Source: Duganella callida (GTDB lineage Bacteria > Pseudomonadota > Gammaproteobacteria > Burkholderiales > Burkholderiaceae_D). From it: a stretch of 64,000 nucleotides of DNA. This document shows, in pieces, positions 63,915-64,000 of this stretch (position 1 is its first letter; each line of letters starts with the position of its first letter). The position numbers were made by a program, and so were the translations under genes. The stretch spans positions 62,001-126,000 of the forward strand of contig NZ_SPVG01000146.1 in NCBI RefSeq assembly GCF_004614165.1, in the 5' to 3' direction. Below the pieces are notes generated by a model. That model did no database searches. It worked only from the letters and a program-made list of their open reading frames with translations, and had not been told where the DNA came from.

Positions 63915-64000
63915 TTACCCCAGGCTGCCGAACTGGCCGCTGTGGAAGATCAGCGGCGGGCACGGCGAAAACTCGCAGAGTTCCACTTCGCCAACAAAAA
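63915..64000 (-). CDS. 3' end of a flavin reductase-like gene (5' end outside window)
   Basis: An open frame enters from the right edge and stops with TAA at 63915-63917. It reads VGEVELCEFSPCPPLIFHSG, then QFGSLG. The pattern GEV...PLIFHxGxF...LG is typical for the C-terminus of FMN-binding flavin reductase domain proteins. Only 27 codons are visible, so the call is tentative. It would be transcribed towards gcdH, with 93 bases between. Confidence 0.6.
   Translation of the reverse strand, partial: FVGEVELCEFSPCPPLIFHSGQFGSLG

Noticed and set aside
1-64000. CRISPR arrays, tRNA/rRNA genes, prophage or intact insertion sequences
   Set aside because: I looked for spaced direct repeats, RNA gene landmarks and transposase motifs and found none. 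The only repeat of note is the palindrome at 25557.

Overview
The window is about 64 kb of high-GC bacterial chromosome. It looks like a betaproteobacterium of the Oxalobacteraceae (Massilia / Duganella / Janthinobacterium type). I base this on the mix of housekeeping genes (recA-recX, sucCD, pgk-pyk-fba-purCEK, panB-folK-pcnB, hda-purM), the sigma54-type pilA promoter, the tandem secreted S9 peptidases, and heavy use of ATGA/GTGA gene overlaps. The genus is inferred from gene content only. No rRNA or tRNA gene, CRISPR array, intact insertion sequence or prophage was seen.

Layout. 1-2.7 kb: 3' part of an assimilatory nitrate reductase. 2.7-16.5 kb: polyamine uptake and catabolism. It holds three gamma-glutamylputrescine-synthetase-like genes, an ABC transporter (potG-potH-potI) with no adjacent binding protein, a MocR-type regulator divergent from puuD, a class III aminotransferase of putrescine type, an aldehyde dehydrogenase and a second class III aminotransferase. 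The first synthetase paralogue has Gly where the other two have a conserved Glu metal ligand. 16.7-18.2 kb: a secreted SGNH hydrolase with a C-terminal bulb-type lectin domain. 18.2-24.9 kb: an AI-2E permease-hda-HAD-pcnB-folK-panB run on the minus strand, divergent from purM. 25.0-25.7 kb: a 2OG-Fe(II) oxygenase whose last 27 codons come from a perfect 45-bp-arm palindrome that abuts the end of a PPi-type phosphofructokinase.

26.9-33.7 kb: four tandem S9 (prolyl oligopeptidase type) genes joined by 4-bp overlaps. The first has Ala in place of the catalytic Ser, the next two look intact, and the last is a pseudogene with deletions, a nonsense codon and a frameshift. 33.8-38.3 kb: response regulator, sensor kinase, DUF4212 protein and Na+/solute symporter, all overlapping. 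38.4-40.1 kb: recA (with a perfect LexA box) and recX. 40.4-42.5 kb: sucCD. 42.6-44.5 kb: a double FHA protein, pilA with a sigma54 promoter, and a YcgR/PilZ c-di-GMP receptor. 44.7-45.15 kb: remnants of what looks like an effector/immunity-type gene pair.

45.1-50.8 kb: moaC, an M48 peptidase with TPR-like region, a conserved hypothetical, a YheT hydrolase, an NTF2-like protein, a small zinc-finger protein and azlCD. 50.9-58.7 kb: pgk, pyk, fba, purC, purE, purK and a Sua5-type threonylcarbamoyl-AMP synthase. 58.8-62.6 kb: a lipase-like lipoprotein, a GDSL lipoprotein and an OmpW protein. 62.6-64 kb: glutaryl-CoA dehydrogenase and the 3' end of a flavin-reductase-like gene that runs out of the window.
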